Part shown: positions 63,276-64,000 of the stretch, piece by piece
Position numbering within the stretch: position 1 is the first letter of the stretch
How the letters are laid out: each line of letters starts with the position of its first letter
Source: Rhodobacter capsulatus
Lineage (GTDB): Bacteria > Pseudomonadota > Alphaproteobacteria > Rhodobacterales > Rhodobacteraceae
Direction of reading: 5' to 3'
Assembly: GCF_005144475.1 (NCBI RefSeq)
Contig: NZ_SWJZ01000017.1
Span: forward strand, 48,655-112,654
Length of the DNA stretch: 64,000 nt
Notes under the pieces: generated by a model
Told to the model about the DNA's origin: nothing
The model's input: the letters and a program-made list of their open reading frames with translations, nothing else
Databases searched by the model: none
Made by a program: the position numbers and the translations under genes

Positions 63276-63851
63276 ATGGACCCCGAGATTCCGCGTGTGA
63301 TCTATTATCTTCTGCTGCTTCTGGCGATCGGCGGCTATCTGGTCGCGGCGCTGCGCCGCCGCCCCGGGCAGGCGCTGCAACAGCTGATGATCTGGGCGCT
63401 GATCTTTCTCGGCGTCGCCGCCGTGGCGGGGATCTGGCCCGATGTCCGCGCCGCGATCCTGCCCGCCCAGACCGTGACCCAGTCGGGCCGGATCGAGCTG
63501 CCGCTGCGGGCGGACGGGCATTATTACTTGCAGGCAAGCGTGAACGGCGCCGCGATCGATTTCGTCATCGACACCGGCGCCTCGCAGGTCGTGCTGAGCC
63601 GCGCGGATGCGGAACGGGCGGGCATCGACACCGGCGCGCTGGCCTATATCGGCCGCGCCTTCACCGCGAATGGCGAGGTGGCGACGGCACCGGTGCGGCT
63701 TGACAGCCTCAGCGTCGGCCCCTTCACCGACCGCGACGTGGCGGCGGTGGTCAATCGCGGCGCGATGGAGGGCTCGCTTCTGGGCATGAGCTACCTGACC
63801 CGTTTCGGCAAGGTGCAGTTCGACGACCGCCGGATGATCCTTGAACGCTAG
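63276..63851 (+). CDS. Membrane-anchored retropepsin-like aspartic protease (TIGR02281 type)
   Basis: The 191-residue protein has two TM segments (residues about 8-25 and 37-53) and a single aspartic protease domain with the active site VIDTGASQVVLS (Asp99), and GMSYLTRFGKVQFDDRRMIL at the end. Such half-pepsins act as dimers. Role in the periplasm is unknown. GGCAGGAGG precedes the ATG. It is probably co-transcribed with marC. Confidence 0.9.
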   Translation: MDPEIPRVIYYLLLLLAIGGYLVAALRRRPGQALQQLMIWALIFLGVAAVAGIWPDVRAAILPAQTVTQSGRIELPLRADGHYYLQASVNGAAIDFVIDTGASQVVLSRADAERAGIDTGALAYIGRAFTANGEVATAPVRLDSLSVGPFTDRDVAAVVNRGAMEGSLLGMSYLTRFGKVQFDDRRMILER

Positions 63852-63874
63852 CCCCGGCCGCGCCGTCGCAAAGG

Positions 63875-63927
63875 GCGTATTTTGACCAAGAAGAAACGGC
63901 AGGGGGTTCTTCTTGGCAAAAATACGC
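63875..63927. repeat. Large intergenic dyad after the protease gene
   Basis: GCGTATTTTGACCAAGAAGAA pairs with TTCTTCTTGGCAAAAATACGC around an 11-base loop (21-base arms, about two mismatches). It probably acts as a transcript end structure. The sequence to 64000 is G/C-rich without a gene. Confidence 0.9.
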
Positions 63928-64000
63928 AAGGGGGCGCGGGGGACATCGTCCCCCGGCAGCGGGGGGTGCGGGGGGCGGCCCCCCCCCCCGTGCCGGGGCC

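Noticed and set aside
1..64000. CRISPR arrays, tRNA or rRNA genes, insertion sequences, prophage or toxin-antitoxin modules
   Set aside because: None seen on reading the gaps and the translated genes; an Infernal/tRNAscan run would be decisive.

Overview
The window is a contiguous piece of a GC-rich alphaproteobacterial chromosome. Gene content (glmU-glmS, tatABC, cobalamin-dependent ribonucleotide reductase, FolE2, isovaleryl-CoA dehydrogenase/methylcrotonyl-CoA carboxylase), many ATGA-type gene overlaps and the typical intergenic dyads all point to the Rhodobacterales, most likely a Rhodobacter close to R. capsulatus. The species call is inference from recognition, not from a search. No rRNA, tRNA, CRISPR array, integrase, transposase or prophage gene was seen. 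The region reads as core chromosome with scattered accessory operons.

Layout. 1-1.9 kb (minus): leucine/isovalerate catabolism (partial mccB, ivd) behind a palindromic operator candidate. 2.1-7.5 kb: a signalling cluster with a small unknown protein, a LuxR-type response regulator, a periplasmic SUOX-fold protein without cysteines, a large hybrid histidine kinase and a pseudo-receiver protein; three upstream regions here share one 12-base word. 7.5-10.5 kb (minus): an overlapping operon gph - TetA-like MFS - DegT aminotransferase, divergent from glmU-glmS-AlkD-like (10.7-14.7 kb). 14.7-21.3 kb: class-I amidotransferase, sufE, a lipoprotein, a divergent EF-G-like GTPase, metZ, folE2. 21.4-27.7 kb: UvrD/PcrA helicase, rnd, purN-purM, GFA protein; two ~216-base copies of a repeat lie in opposite orientation around rnd, each starting 8-9 bases after a stop codon (uvrD, purN). 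27.7-34.6 kb (minus): sulfotransferase and a rearranged cell-wall cluster murE-murF-mraY-X-murD. 34.7-36.9 kb: PACE-type transporter and two secreted proteins.

36.9-42.5 kb: a catabolic operon APC permease - ornithine-cyclodeaminase-like - RidA - FAD oxidoreductase, divergent from an AraC regulator with 21-bp-spaced direct repeats. 42.6-49.6 kb: aroQ, then a LysR-controlled operon that looks like L-pipecolate/lysine breakdown (amaA-like oxidase, unknown permease, amaB-like antiquitin dehydrogenase, aminotransferase) with a perfect 10-bp palindrome in the control region. 49.7-54.6 kb: DUF2946-like and PepSY membrane proteins, a membrane-anchored glutamate-synthase-like protein, an orphan polysaccharide pyruvyl transferase. 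54.8-59.6 kb: nrdJ with a small downstream partner and a long upstream region holding an NrdR box plus DnaA-like and CtrA-like sites. 59.6-62.0 kb: DUF815 ATPase and tatABC. 62.1-64 kb: a short HTH regulator with duplicated operators, MarC protein, a membrane-anchored retropepsin-like protease and a large intergenic dyad.

The best candidates for new biology are the SUOX-fold/hybrid-kinase/LuxR system with its shared promoter word, the paired repeat around rnd, and the pipecolate-type operon with an uncharacterised permease.
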